The notes under the pieces are model-generated. The model saw only the letters and a list, made by a program, of their open reading frames with translations, was not told where the DNA came from and searched no databases. A DNA stretch of 64,000 bases from Streptomyces sp. NBC_00523 (GTDB lineage Bacteria > Actinomycetota > Actinomycetes > Streptomycetales > Streptomycetaceae): positions 6,200,001-6,264,000 of the forward strand of contig NZ_CP107836.1 of assembly GCF_036346615.1 (NCBI RefSeq), in the 5' to 3' direction. The translations under genes and the position numbers were made by a program. This document shows positions 26,401 through 34,181 of this stretch, piece after piece. Each line of letters opens with the position of its first letter. Within the stretch, counting starts at the first letter, position 1.

Positions 26401-27119
26401 GGGGCTTCGAACACGGTCCCTCCGGCCGTGTCCGTCGCGGTCAGGCCACCGTCTTCGGATTCCTGCAGGTCGACCGAGGTGGCGCTGACCGGCAGCTGCA
26501 ACCGGGCCAGATCCGGGTTGTCCGCGGCCTCCGCGTCCTTGACGACGATGAGGTGTGAGAATCCTTCGGCGCTGGCGGTCACCTGCAGGTCTACGCCCGG
26601 CATCACCTCGGGGTAAGTCGCTGTCGAACCTTCGACCGTCGGCTCGGGCAGTTTGTCCGGCCAGTCCAGCGACAGCGCCCGGCCGTCCTTCTGGATCGTG
26701 CCGAAGGTGGTCGTTCCGCCGCCGGAGAAGGACATGGCGGTCACGGCGGCCTTCGGTGTGTACGAGCCGTCCTTCTGCCGTACGAGTGTGGTGTCGATGT
26801 CCGTCCACTCGCCGTTCTTGCGAGCGCGCACGGGCTGGACGGCCGTCGTGGTGGTGAAGGTGCCGTCCGGATTGGCCACGGTGGAACTGCGCTCGTCTCG
26901 CAGGCTCAGTACCTCGACCGGTTCGTCGGATGCCACCGCTGCTTCCTGGGCCGCTTCCGTTCCGGCAGCGGTGCGCTCCTCGGAGGGCGCCGCTGAGGCC
27001 GGCGAAAGGCCGCCCGGCAGGGGCGTGATGCCGATTCCGGCCGCCAGAAGCGCCGTCAGTGTGACGGCGACGAGAGGGCGTCGGCCGCGCCTGCGTCTCG
27101 TGATGGTGTTGCTCTTCAC
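23493..27119 (-). CDS. Large secreted LamG-domain protein with DNRLRE-like region
   Basis: 1,208 aa from a GTG at 27119, whose basic Arg-rich start and hydrophobic core (LVAVTLTALLAAGIGITPL) form a signal peptide. An upstream start would overlap the preceding gene and lacks a signal. About residues 270-480 resemble a DNRLRE-like domain (VYIDPVVKTASRSSWTM, then SVLLSRVNSTGASAIN). Two LamG/concanavalin-like segments follow (SAWVRLPEVPDHDETVIS with GGIADVQVHDRVV; LTARARLSSVSPTKDQTVM with SGAVDEVRLFQGAL). LamG folds bind glycans or proteins. It sits between the FG-GAP gene and the RHS toxin gene in one operon, so a surface-adhesion or toxin-delivery partner role is plausible but unproven. Confidence 0.88.
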   Translation of the reverse strand: MKSNTITRRRRGRRPLVAVTLTALLAAGIGITPLPGGLSPASAAPSEERTAAGTEAAQEAAVASDEPVEVLSLRDERSSTVANPDGTFTTTTAVQPVRARKNGEWTDIDTTLVRQKDGSYTPKAAVTAMSFSGGGTTTFGTIQKDGRALSLDWPDKLPEPTVEGSTATYPEVMPGVDLQVTASAEGFSHLIVVKDAEAADNPDLARLQLPVSATSVDLQESEDGGLTATDTAGGTVFEAPAPLMWDSTAGDGPEPGDPSPTAVEPNNGELAVTPPDGTRVADVDVEVGRDELTLTPDNGLLTGEDTVYPVYIDPVVKTASRSSWTMVSSHYASTEFWKFDNHEGVGRCPADVSYLCASSSDTKRQFFAIPTASFEGKDIIKAEFAVTMVHAYSSDAKSVLLSRVNSTGASAINSSTNWNNQPSWKADVDSESPTNPAGSCTADNQNVWFDAKTAVQQAADKGWDTTTFRLRAGDESKYSYWKRFCGNALLSVTYNRPPLAPSMADLTMSPGGKCEYRHADEHYVSEAPVLNATIKDYDHNDTPSKSESLKAQFHVFWTKDSTQVDHYATTAFHTTTGTGQTGSAAFKYTVGSDLSTDSDAGFSIPSNVAIGWEVRGSDGTAWGPWSSAGDEAYRCEFIYDATAPKAPVITSAQYPDDGAWHAGVGDYGSFTFDSPSNDVAKYTYRFKGGNWSTVATATPGGPATVKFVPPSEGTWSVEAKAVDAAGNAQKTSMGYTFLVDRGRAPVGGWTLGDVKGATSAAGTGSSPAAAPGPGVTFGAKPGPLGAADTYAALDGTENAYLDAGQHIVNTDAGLSVSAWVRLPEVPDHDETVISQDGTGLPGFDLGYDSDTRAWVFRMPFNDMESLGSWQVTGGKVVPDAWTHLIGSYDGVTGIMRLYVDGTAVTTTAKRTTPWNAAGNLQIGRRLALDGYTAHLKGGIADVQVHDRVVTGPESAELGGIVAQQLAYWDVDTAPARVAPEAYGGTGLTLGGGASIYEPAPGCAPETDPDCVETAPEEPMWGDGHLLLNGTDAYATRSAGLLSKQDSFTLTARARLSSVSPTKDQTVMALSGTHGSAITVGYSAADSRWVLIATDADSATATSTTVKATGFLPSSSSKGDHLALVYSAVFGDVVLYVNGVESARVPWANSWDFTTTSLQVGRRLTGTTADAFLSGAVDEVRLFQGALDASLVATVMVLPDDTSVEATLS

Positions 27120-27177
27120 TTGGTCGTCCGCTCTCTCTCGCTCCTGTGGCTCTGCCGTCGTTCGCGTTTCACGCCGG

Positions 27178-28728
27178 TCATCCGACGGTCGCGAAGGCAG
27201 TGCCGATGTCCGAGAGGCCGCCGGCGCCGGGCTGGAAGGTCTTGGTGCCGACGTTCGACGTGCCGTCGATGTCGGTCCACGGCATCGTGTAGAGCACACC
27301 CTTGGAGGTCGCGGGGTCCTTGCTGTAGGGGATGCCTATGTACAGGACGCTTGTGCCGGAGCGGAGCGCGATGCCGGTGAAGTCACGGGCGTGAGGGGTG
27401 CCGGGCAGCACTCCGGAGCCCCGCTTGATGATCTTGTCCGTACTTCCCGGGTCGGTGTCGAGGGGCTTGAACACGTGCACCACTCCGGCGTCCGCGAGCC
27501 CGTCCACGTCGCGCCCGGGGACGCCCACCGCGAGTCGGATGGTGGACGTGCTGGTCACCACGCTGGTGTCGGTGTTGGTGATGGCTACCCGTTGCCCGAA
27601 GGAGTCTCCCGCGCCGGGCTCGCCTTCCACGTTCGCGATACCGGCGTCCAGCGCCTTGATCTCGGTGAACGTGCCCGAGGGTTCGATGCGCACCACCGTG
27701 GTGCTACCCGCGCCGGGAACCGTTCCGATCGCTTCGCCCGGGGTGCCGATGGCGAGCAGGGCATCCGTGTTGTAGGTCTGTTTCGACGGGCGGTAGTTGG
27801 TCATCGACAGCGCGGCCCCGAAGCGGTCACCGGGCTCGATGGCGCCGGTGAGCCCTTCGCCCTGGTCGATCCATGTGAGCGGGGTGGGCATGCCGTCCTT
27901 GAGTGTGTGGCTGAAGACGGTGACTCCGCCAGCGGCCGCGGCATTTTCCAGGGTCTCCCCCGGTTCTCCGACGGCGAAGTAGCGATTTGTCCCCGCCAGC
28001 GCGGCTCCGAACTGATCGCCGCTCTCGACGTCGCCGAAGACTCCCGGGCTGTCCTGGGTGATCGCGCCTCTTGTGTTGCCCTCCGCATAGCTGACGGAAC
28101 CGGCGTCAGGAACGCTGACGCCATCGACCAGAACATCTTCACCGGGGGATCCGACGACGAGATACGGCTCGCCAGAGGCAGCGGTACCGGCCTGCAGCGC
28201 GTAGCCGAACAGGTCACCGGCCTCGTTCGCTCCCGGCCCGAACGAGGCTTGGCCGTAGAGAGTGGCCGGATCACCGGCGCCGAGACCGGCGGGCGAACCG
28301 TAGATGATGTGGATGATGCCGGCGTCCCTCATGACCTCGGCACCCGAGCCGAGGTCTTCGTTCGGAGTGCCGACGACGAGGTCAGTACAGCCGTCACCGT
28401 TGAAGTCGGTCCAAGCTATGGCTGATCCGAAGCGGTCACCCTGCTCGGGCGCCACGGATCCCATGTTCGGCGACGCCTGCGAAATCTCGGAAGCGGGCAC
28501 GTCTCCCGCGTAGATGACCCGGATCAGACCGGCTTCCTTGACTCCGGATACCGTCGCCTGCGGGTCCGTGACTACGTTGTCGATAAGCCCGTCGCCGTTG
28601 TAGTCAGAGCCGACACCCGCGCACGCCGCCGCGGCAGCCGGCGCTGCGTAGGTGAACACCAAGCCAGACGCTGCTACAAGCAATCCGGCCGCAGCGACGA
28701 TTCCGGGCATACGGAATTTCAGTTTCAC
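27178..28728 (-). CDS. Secreted FG-GAP (integrin-alpha-like) beta-propeller protein
   Basis: 516 aa from a GTG at 28728, with AGGGG about 7 nt upstream. A signal peptide (MPGIVAAAGLLVAASGLVFTYAAPAAAAA) is followed by repeated FG-GAP-type blades: SDYNGDGLIDNVVTDP and TDFNGDGCTDLVVGTPNED (calcium-binding DxNGDG loops), then GDLFGYAL, GDQFGAAL, GDRFGAAL and GDSFGQRV. Such propellers mediate extracellular adhesion. It is the first gene of the four-gene operon that ends with the toxin and immunity genes; 58 nt separate it from the LamG gene. Confidence 0.88.
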   Translation of the reverse strand: MKLKFRMPGIVAAAGLLVAASGLVFTYAAPAAAAACAGVGSDYNGDGLIDNVVTDPQATVSGVKEAGLIRVIYAGDVPASEISQASPNMGSVAPEQGDRFGSAIAWTDFNGDGCTDLVVGTPNEDLGSGAEVMRDAGIIHIIYGSPAGLGAGDPATLYGQASFGPGANEAGDLFGYALQAGTAASGEPYLVVGSPGEDVLVDGVSVPDAGSVSYAEGNTRGAITQDSPGVFGDVESGDQFGAALAGTNRYFAVGEPGETLENAAAAGGVTVFSHTLKDGMPTPLTWIDQGEGLTGAIEPGDRFGAALSMTNYRPSKQTYNTDALLAIGTPGEAIGTVPGAGSTTVVRIEPSGTFTEIKALDAGIANVEGEPGAGDSFGQRVAITNTDTSVVTSTSTIRLAVGVPGRDVDGLADAGVVHVFKPLDTDPGSTDKIIKRGSGVLPGTPHARDFTGIALRSGTSVLYIGIPYSKDPATSKGVLYTMPWTDIDGTSNVGTKTFQPGAGGLSDIGTAFATVG

Positions 28729-29267
28729 AACCCCACCCCTATGAGAGAAACCTGCGCGCCAACACCCCCCGGTGTCTCATCCCTCCGCGCACAGCAGAGC
28801 GAATCAAATACTGCACTTCCTGCGCATGTCAATGTATGGCCGGGTAGCCTCGCGGCAGTTCGGCAACAACAGTCGATCAAGCGCATGAGGGCTGGAGGGA
28901 AAGCCAGCCTTCGGTTTCTTCGCCTGCATGCTTTCCGGTTACACACAGTAGGTTTGATCTTTCTCGGCGAAAGGAGGTCCCCCTGGCTGAAAGATGATGG
29001 ATGCCTGGACCGACGACGCATCAAGACCGGACCGTGAGGCGATCACCAGGAATCCGTAACTCAGCTCGAAACAAGCATAGTTGTAGGCTAAATTCCTTGC
29101 GCCCCCACCTGCAACCGGCAGATCTTTCGCGGCGATCGCCACCAGCGCAAGGCCGACTGGCGACCTCAGCTCTCCCAGGGTATGGCTGGTTGCACTCCAT
29201 GGCCCGACCGTCGGACTCGAGATTCGCGACTGTGCGTAATGTGAAGGTCGTCACTGAGGCCGGCCTT
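28729..29267. other. Gene-free region upstream of the toxin operon
   Basis: About 540 bp without a credible gene. The part nearest the FG-GAP gene holds a probable minus-strand promoter. The rest, up to the IS5-type inverted repeat at 29268, shows no structure I can name and is less GC-rich than the core genes. Confidence 0.5.
28805..28832 (-). promoter_or_regulatory. Putative housekeeping promoter of the toxin operon
   Basis: On the minus strand a perfect -35 TTGACA (28827-28832) is followed after 16 nt by TATTTG (28805-28810) as the -10. Predicted transcription would start near 28798, giving a leader of about 70 nt before the GTG at 28728. Confidence 0.45.
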
Positions 29268-30318
29268 AACGAGCTCGTGCACGGTAAGCGGTGGGACGTC
29301 GATGGGCCGGGGCCCTCGGTACTCACGTCTGCCGAGCCAGGATCCGGTCTGCGGTCTGTTGGTGGGACAGTAGGCCGGCGATGGCTTGGACGGTGTCGTC
29401 CATGTGCTCGCGGCGGCCGAGGTGGCGGGCCAGTGCCCGCCAGTTCTTCAGGTGGGCGATGCCGTGCTCGACCCGGATACGGCGTGAGGAGTGAGCTTTG
29501 CGCTGGCGCTCGTGCATCTCCTCGTACCAGTCCGGGGCGTTCTTCTTGAACTTGCGGTGCGGGGGCGTCACGACGCGGCCGCCGGTCTGTGCTCCGAGTC
29601 CCTGGTAGCCGGCATCGGCGAGGATCTCGACCGCCGGCCCGTCGGCCAGGAGCTTGACCAGCCCTAACTTGCGGGCGTGGGTGATGTCCGCGCAGCTTCC
29701 GGGTCTGGTCGGGCTGCAGAACAGCAGTCGCCCGTCCCCGTCGGTGAAGACCATGGCCTTCACGGCGTTCTGCTTGTTCTTGCCGGAGATGAACTTGTCC
29801 CGGTCCTTGCGGCCGACGGCCGGGCGGCGGACCCGGATCTCGGTGCCGTCGATGATGCCGGTCTTCCCGGCCTGGCCGAGATGCTCCACGACCTCGGCCA
29901 GGGAACGCAGCCGTACGCCGGGGCTGACGGTGCACCCTCGCTCGGCGAGCAGAGGCCGCACCTCACCGACAGCCCGGGTGACTGTCGAGCGGTCCACGCC
30001 GAACCAGCAGGCCAGCACATCATGAGTAACCCCATGGCGAAGGTGCACCAGCGTGGCCAGGAGCCGGTCGACGAACACCATCTGGTGCTTCGCACCAGCG
30101 CCCACGGCACGCTTCCGCTGCCTGGACGCAAGCCTGGCCTGGTGCCGTTCATGCCACAACGGGCCCACTTCGGCCACGAGTTCAGCAATCACAGCGGCCG
30201 ATAAGCCGGTGATCCTCCGGTCGCTGATGATCGCCGTGCGTGTCACGTTCCCCACCACGCAGCCATGATCGCCGATCCGCGCTCGACGTCCCACCGCTTA
30301 CCGTGCACGAGCTCGTTA
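29268..30318 (-). mobile_element. Complete IS5-type insertion sequence with 36-bp perfect terminal inverted repeats
   Basis: The 36 bases at 29268-29303 are the exact reverse complement of 30283-30318, beginning TAACGAGCTCGTGCACGG. The outermost TA on each side (29268-29269 and 30317-30318) may be the 2-bp target duplication, which would put the element at 29270-30316. One transposase gene fills the interior. Perfect repeats and an intact gene suggest recent activity. Confidence 0.88.
29323..30246 (-). CDS. IS5-family DDE transposase (DDE_Tnp_4 type)
   Basis: About 307 aa from a GTG at 30246; starts further upstream would lie in the terminal repeat. An N-terminal HTH (HDVLACWFGVDRSTVTRAV) precedes the DDE domain: IIDGTEIRVRRP (first Asp), CADITHARKLGLVKLL, ILADAGYQGLGAQ (second Asp region) and RRIRVEHGIAHLKNWRAL (Glu). 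All catalytic blocks are present with no frameshift. It moves the element at 29268-30318. Confidence 0.9.
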   Translation of the reverse strand: MTRTAIISDRRITGLSAAVIAELVAEVGPLWHERHQARLASRQRKRAVGAGAKHQMVFVDRLLATLVHLRHGVTHDVLACWFGVDRSTVTRAVGEVRPLLAERGCTVSPGVRLRSLAEVVEHLGQAGKTGIIDGTEIRVRRPAVGRKDRDKFISGKNKQNAVKAMVFTDGDGRLLFCSPTRPGSCADITHARKLGLVKLLADGPAVEILADAGYQGLGAQTGGRVVTPPHRKFKKNAPDWYEEMHERQRKAHSSRRIRVEHGIAHLKNWRALARHLGRREHMDDTVQAIAGLLSHQQTADRILARQT

Positions 30319-30326
30319 GGTAGGGG

Positions 30327-30666
30327 TTTCCCCCAGCCCCGCCAGCTCCAGCAGCGCGCGCGGTTCGCGAAGGACGCCGTGCTCATCGTGGACGGCACCT
30401 TGGTTCCCACCCGCGACCACACCATCGCCGCGCAGTCCAAGAATTACTGAAACTCCACCAACCACCAGGTCGTCATCGACGCCGACACCCGCCTGGTCGT
30501 CATGATCGGCCGGCCGCTCGCCGGGAATCGCAATGACTCCAAGGCATGGGAGGAATCCGGTGCCAAGGCCGCCGTCGGCAGAACCATGACGATCGCCAAC
30601 GGCGGCTACCCTGGCACCGGACTTGTCATCTCGCACCGCAGCCGCAAAGGCGAAGAACTACCGTAG
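30327..30666 (+). pseudogene. Broken IS5-family transposase fragment with internal stop
   Basis: The plus strand reads RARFAKDAVLIVDGTLVPTR and DHTIAAQSKNY, then a TGA at 30448-30450. It resumes in the same frame with NSTNHQVVIDADTRLVVMIG, ends with SHRSRKGEELP and stops at 30664-30666. The residues match the DDE core of IS5-type transposases, but the N-terminus and the C-terminal Glu region are missing. It abuts the right terminal repeat of the intact IS5-type element, which may have landed in or next to it. Confidence 0.75.
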
Positions 30667-31044
30667 CCGGTGCCGACCTGAGGGCTGCGGGCCACGAAGT
30701 ACCGGTCAGAAGTGGACGATAGCCGACGCTTTGTCGGCGTGTTCGGTCAAGTTGAGCGTCGGTTCGGCCGGAGTCATCCGCCAGTGATCGAGTCATGCCG
30801 TCGTACCCCGATCGATGCGACGGTTGTGCAGTGCCATCCCGGACGGGGTCTGACTCATGAGACTTATGACCGAAGTGTCCAGTCACGGGCCTGTCGACTG
30901 TCGTAGCGGGATGGTGCTTGCTGTCACCGAGCCACAGGGCGTGTCCCCATAGGGGCTTTGCCGATGATCAGGCGCCATCACAGTTCAGACCGCCCGGGCC
31001 AGTGTCGACTACTCAGCACGTTATGACGCGGAAGGTGAACCACC
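30667..31044 (+). ncRNA. Non-coding end of the IS110-type element, candidate bridge-RNA region
   Basis: 378 bp with no credible gene, directly upstream of the IS110-type transposase. It contains compact hairpins, such as GCCGAC/GTCGGC at 30722-30738 and CCCC/GGGG at 30945-30955. IS110-family elements are known to encode a structured guide (bridge) RNA in a non-coding end next to the transposase gene. Which part, if any, is transcribed here is inference; the left boundary of the element is not resolved. Confidence 0.35.
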
Positions 31045-32151
31045 ATGACCAGCAGGACGAGTAGAAAGCACAGTTCCTCCTCCGATACGGATCCGCCGGT
31101 TCGGCGCGAGGTCCTCCTGGGCGTGGACACGCACGGCGAAGTCCATGTCGCGGCCGTCATCTCCCCGCTGGGAAAGATCCTGGCCACCGAGTCCTTCCCA
31201 GCGACGGCGGCCGGCTACCGGCAGCTGCTCGTCTGGGCCCGCAAACGGGGGACGGTACGCCGGGCGGGTGTGGAGGGAACGGGCACCTTTGGCGCGGGCC
31301 TGTCCCGATATCTGCTCGCTCAGCAGATCCAGGTGTTCGAAGTGAACCGGCCCGACCGCTCGGCCCGCCGTCTGCTCGGCAAGTCGGACCCGCTTGATGC
31401 CCAGGCCGCCGCGCGAGCCGTGCTCAGTGGGCGCGCCCGGGCCCAGGCCAAATCGGGCGACGGACCCGTGCACAGCGCCCGGATCTACAAACTTGCCAAG
31501 GACTCCGCGGTCAAGGCCCGCACCCAGGCGATCAACCAGCTCAAAGCCGTCCTGGTCATCGCCGACCCCGCCCTGCGGGAACGAATGTCCAGCCTCGGCA
31601 ACGCCGAGCTGTTCCGCACCTGCGCACGCCTTGGTCCACCCGACGGTGGGGGAGACGAGGAGGCGGTGACCCAGGCCACCCACATGACGTTACGCATGCT
31701 CGCCGAGCGCATCGAACAGCTCACCGCTCAGATCAACGAGCTGACCCAACGCCTGACCCGGCTCGTCGAACTCCACGCTCCACAGCTGCTGGAACCGGTG
31801 GGCATCGGCCCGGACAGCGCCGTCACTCTCCTGATCACCATGGGTGACAACCCCGAGCGGCTGAACACTGAGGCATCCTTTGCTGCCCTTTGCGGAGTCA
31901 GTCCCATCGAGTACTCCTCCGGCCGGCGAAGAACGCGTCGGCTCAACCACGGCGGCGACCGCCAGGCCAACGCCGCCCTGCACCGCATCGTCTTCACCCG
32001 ACTACGCCACGACCTACGAACCCAGGCGTATTACGAACGCCGCACCCAGGAGGGAAAGGCCCGACGTGAGATCATCCGATGCCTCAAGCGATACGCCGCC
32101 CGCGAGGTCTTCAACCTGGTCAGACCGGTGTCTCGCACCCCCGTGTTATAG
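31045..32151 (+). CDS. IS110-family transposase (DEDD)
   Basis: 368 aa. The N-terminal RuvC-like DEDD domain shows VLLGVDTHGEVHVAAV, GVEGTGTFGAGL and KSDPLDAQAAARAV. A central coiled-coil leads to the C-terminal transposase-20 domain with EPVGIGPDSAVTLL and a serine-containing region around CGVSPIEYSSG and RRRTRRLNHGGDRQAN. The gene is intact. It ends 33 nt before the pcaL start codon, so the element's right end (about 32164) may lie within pcaL's upstream region and has probably displaced its native promoter. Confidence 0.93.
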   Translation: MTSRTSRKHSSSSDTDPPVRREVLLGVDTHGEVHVAAVISPLGKILATESFPATAAGYRQLLVWARKRGTVRRAGVEGTGTFGAGLSRYLLAQQIQVFEVNRPDRSARRLLGKSDPLDAQAAARAVLSGRARAQAKSGDGPVHSARIYKLAKDSAVKARTQAINQLKAVLVIADPALRERMSSLGNAELFRTCARLGPPDGGGDEEAVTQATHMTLRMLAERIEQLTAQINELTQRLTRLVELHAPQLLEPVGIGPDSAVTLLITMGDNPERLNTEASFAALCGVSPIEYSSGRRRTRRLNHGGDRQANAALHRIVFTRLRHDLRTQAYYERRTQEGKARREIIRCLKRYAAREVFNLVRPVSRTPVL

Positions 32152-32183
32152 GGGCGTCTGTGAGACGTGAGAGGGTGCGGGGC

Positions 32184-33461
32184 GTGAGTGATACACCGCC
32201 GAACACCCTGCAATACCGCTTTGACGGGCCAGAAGACGCCCCGGTCCTGGTCATCGGCCCCTCACTGGGTACTACATGGCACATGTGGGACCGCCAGATA
32301 CCCGAGCTCGTCCGGCACTGGAGAGTCTTCCGGTACGACCTCCCCGGGCACGGCGGCGCCCCCGCCCGGCCCGCGACCGCCGTGGCGGAGCTGGGGGACC
32401 GGCTCCTCGCGACGCTCGACGGGGTCGGGGTCCAGCGCTTCGGGTACGTGGGGTGCTCCATCGGCGGGGCGATCGGCGCGGACCTGGCGCTGCGGCACCC
32501 GCACCGGGTCGCCGCGCTCGCCCTGGTGGCGTCCTCCGCCCGGTTCGGCAGCGCCGACGAGTTCCGGCAGCGCGGCGTCATCGTCCGTACGAACGGCCTG
32601 GAGCCCATGGCGCGCACCGCGCCCGAGCGCTGGTTCACGCCCGCCTTCGCCGCGGCGCAGCCCGCCATCGTGGAGTGGGCCGTCCAGATGGTGCGGACCA
32701 CCGACCCGGGGTGCTACATCGCCGCCTGCGAGGCCCTGGCCGCCTTCGACGTCCGTACGGAACTGAGCCGCATCCCCGTCCCCACCCTCGTCGTGGTCGG
32801 GGCGGAGGACCGGGTGACCGGGCCGGGCGACGCGCGCACCCTGGTCGCGGGGATACCGGACGCCCGGCTCGCGCTGGTGCCCGCGGCCTCGCACCTGGCG
32901 CCCGTCGAGCAGCCCGGGGCGGTCACCGATCTCCTGCTGACCCACTTCTCCACCGCCTGGCAGGACACCCAGGCGGCCATCCCGATGCCCGACTCCGTGC
33001 CCCGGCTCTCCGCCCCCGTCCAGCCCCTCGCGGAGATCGCCCCCGCCGGACCGGCCCCCGAAGCGGCGGCCGGCGGGCGCCCCGACCCGTACGCGCCGGG
33101 CATGCGGCTGCGGCGCGAGGTGCTGGGCGACGCGCAGGTGGACGGGGTACTGGCCGCCACCGACGACTTCACCGAGGACTTCCAGGAGCTGGTCACCCGG
33201 TACGCCTGGGGCGAGGTGTGGAGCAGGGAGGGGCTGGACCGGCGCACCCGCTCCACGGTCACGCTCACCGCGCTCGTCGCCTCCGGGCGGATGGAGAGCC
33301 TGGCCGCGCACACCAGGGCCGCCCTGCGCAACGGACTCACGCCCACCGAGATCCGGGAGGTGCTGATGCAGACGGCCGTGTACTGCGGGGTCCCGGCCGC
33401 GAGCGCCGCCTTCACGATCGCGCAGTCGGTGATTCGGGCGGAAACGACGCCGCCCGCGTAG
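32184..33461 (+). CDS. pcaL: Fused 3-oxoadipate enol-lactonase / 4-carboxymuconolactone decarboxylase
   Basis: 425 aa from the GTG at 32184. Residues about 1-265 are an alpha/beta hydrolase with nucleophile Ser in VGCSIGGA (residue 92) and catalytic His in AASHLAP. Residues about 310-425 are a carboxymuconolactone decarboxylase domain (GDAQVDGVLAATDDFTEDFQ, then TEIREVLMQTAVYCGVPAA). The fusion converts 4-carboxymuconolactone to 3-oxoadipate in the protocatechuate branch of the beta-ketoadipate pathway. Other pca genes (G, H, B, I, J, F) are not in the window. An IS110-type element lies immediately upstream, and a diverged copy of its 5' end is at 15113. Expression may depend on the insertion. 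Confidence 0.93.
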   Translation: MSDTPPNTLQYRFDGPEDAPVLVIGPSLGTTWHMWDRQIPELVRHWRVFRYDLPGHGGAPARPATAVAELGDRLLATLDGVGVQRFGYVGCSIGGAIGADLALRHPHRVAALALVASSARFGSADEFRQRGVIVRTNGLEPMARTAPERWFTPAFAAAQPAIVEWAVQMVRTTDPGCYIAACEALAAFDVRTELSRIPVPTLVVVGAEDRVTGPGDARTLVAGIPDARLALVPAASHLAPVEQPGAVTDLLLTHFSTAWQDTQAAIPMPDSVPRLSAPVQPLAEIAPAGPAPEAAAGGRPDPYAPGMRLRREVLGDAQVDGVLAATDDFTEDFQELVTRYAWGEVWSREGLDRRTRSTVTLTALVASGRMESLAAHTRAALRNGLTPTEIREVLMQTAVYCGVPAASAAFTIAQSVIRAETTPPA

Positions 33462-33473
33462 CAGGATGGACAT

Positions 33474-34133
33474 ATGAGCAGCCATACCGGGAACACCGCG
33501 CCGACCCTGACCAAGCAGTCGCACTCCTGCATCCGCCTGGAGAAGGACGGGCGCACGCTCGTCATCGACCCGGGCGGCTTCTCGGAGGGCGACGCGGCGA
33601 TCGGCGCCGAGGCGATCCTCGTGACGCACGAGCACCCCGACCACTTCGACGAGGGGCGGATCCGGGCCGGTCTCGAAGCCGACCCGGAGGCCCGGGTCTG
33701 GACCCTGCGCAGTGTCGCGGAGCGGCTGAGCGCGGCTTTCCCGGGGCGCGTCCACACGGTCGGCCACGGCGACACCTTCTCGGCCGCCGGGTTCGACATC
33801 GAGGTGCACGGCGAGCTGCACGCGGTGATCCACCCGGACATCCCGCGCGTCACCAACATCGGCTTCCTGGCCGACGGACAGGTCTTCCACCCCGGCGACG
33901 CGCTGACGGTCCCCGGCCGGGCCGTCGACACGCTCCTGCTCCCCGTGATGGCCCCGTGGAACAAGATCTCCGAGGTCATCGACTACGTGCGCGAGGTGAA
34001 GCCGCGCCGCGCGATCGACATCCACGACGCGCTCCTCGCCGACCTCGCCCGCCCGATCTACGACCGGCAGATCGGCGAGCTGGGCGGCTCCGACCACGGC
34101 CGCATGGCGCCGGGCGACTCGACGGGCCTGTGA
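33474..34133 (+). CDS. MBL-fold metallo-hydrolase
   Basis: 219 aa, 12 nt after pcaL. The short beta-lactamase-like fold has ILVTHEHPDHFDEGRIR (HxHxDH-like metal motif), NIGFLADGQVFHPGDAL and a late IDIHDALL. UlaG-like members hydrolyse small esters or phosphoesters, but the substrate here is unknown. The ATG at 33474 has AGGA about 7 nt upstream. Probably co-transcribed with pcaL. Confidence 0.88.
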   Translation: MSSHTGNTAPTLTKQSHSCIRLEKDGRTLVIDPGGFSEGDAAIGAEAILVTHEHPDHFDEGRIRAGLEADPEARVWTLRSVAERLSAAFPGRVHTVGHGDTFSAAGFDIEVHGELHAVIHPDIPRVTNIGFLADGQVFHPGDALTVPGRAVDTLLLPVMAPWNKISEVIDYVREVKPRRAIDIHDALLADLARPIYDRQIGELGGSDHGRMAPGDSTGL

Positions 34134-34181
34134 CGGCCGCCGCCCCGGCGGCTGTCAGTGGCAGGCGTTAGGTTTACGTAC

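Noticed and set aside
24048..26558. An 836-codon open frame on the plus strand
   Set aside because: It lies opposite the LamG protein gene, shows no recognisable domain and repeats Gly/Arg/Val in the way shadow frames do in this genome.
30949..32155. Direct repeat ATAGGGGC at 30949-30956 and 32148-32155 as ends of the IS110-type element
   Set aside because: Eight bases can recur by chance, the right copy overlaps the transposase stop codon, and it would leave only about 96 nt of non-coding end.
15113..32283. pcaL duplication as a target-site duplication of one transposon
   Set aside because: At 119 bp and about 13% divergence it is too long and too different for a single insertion event.
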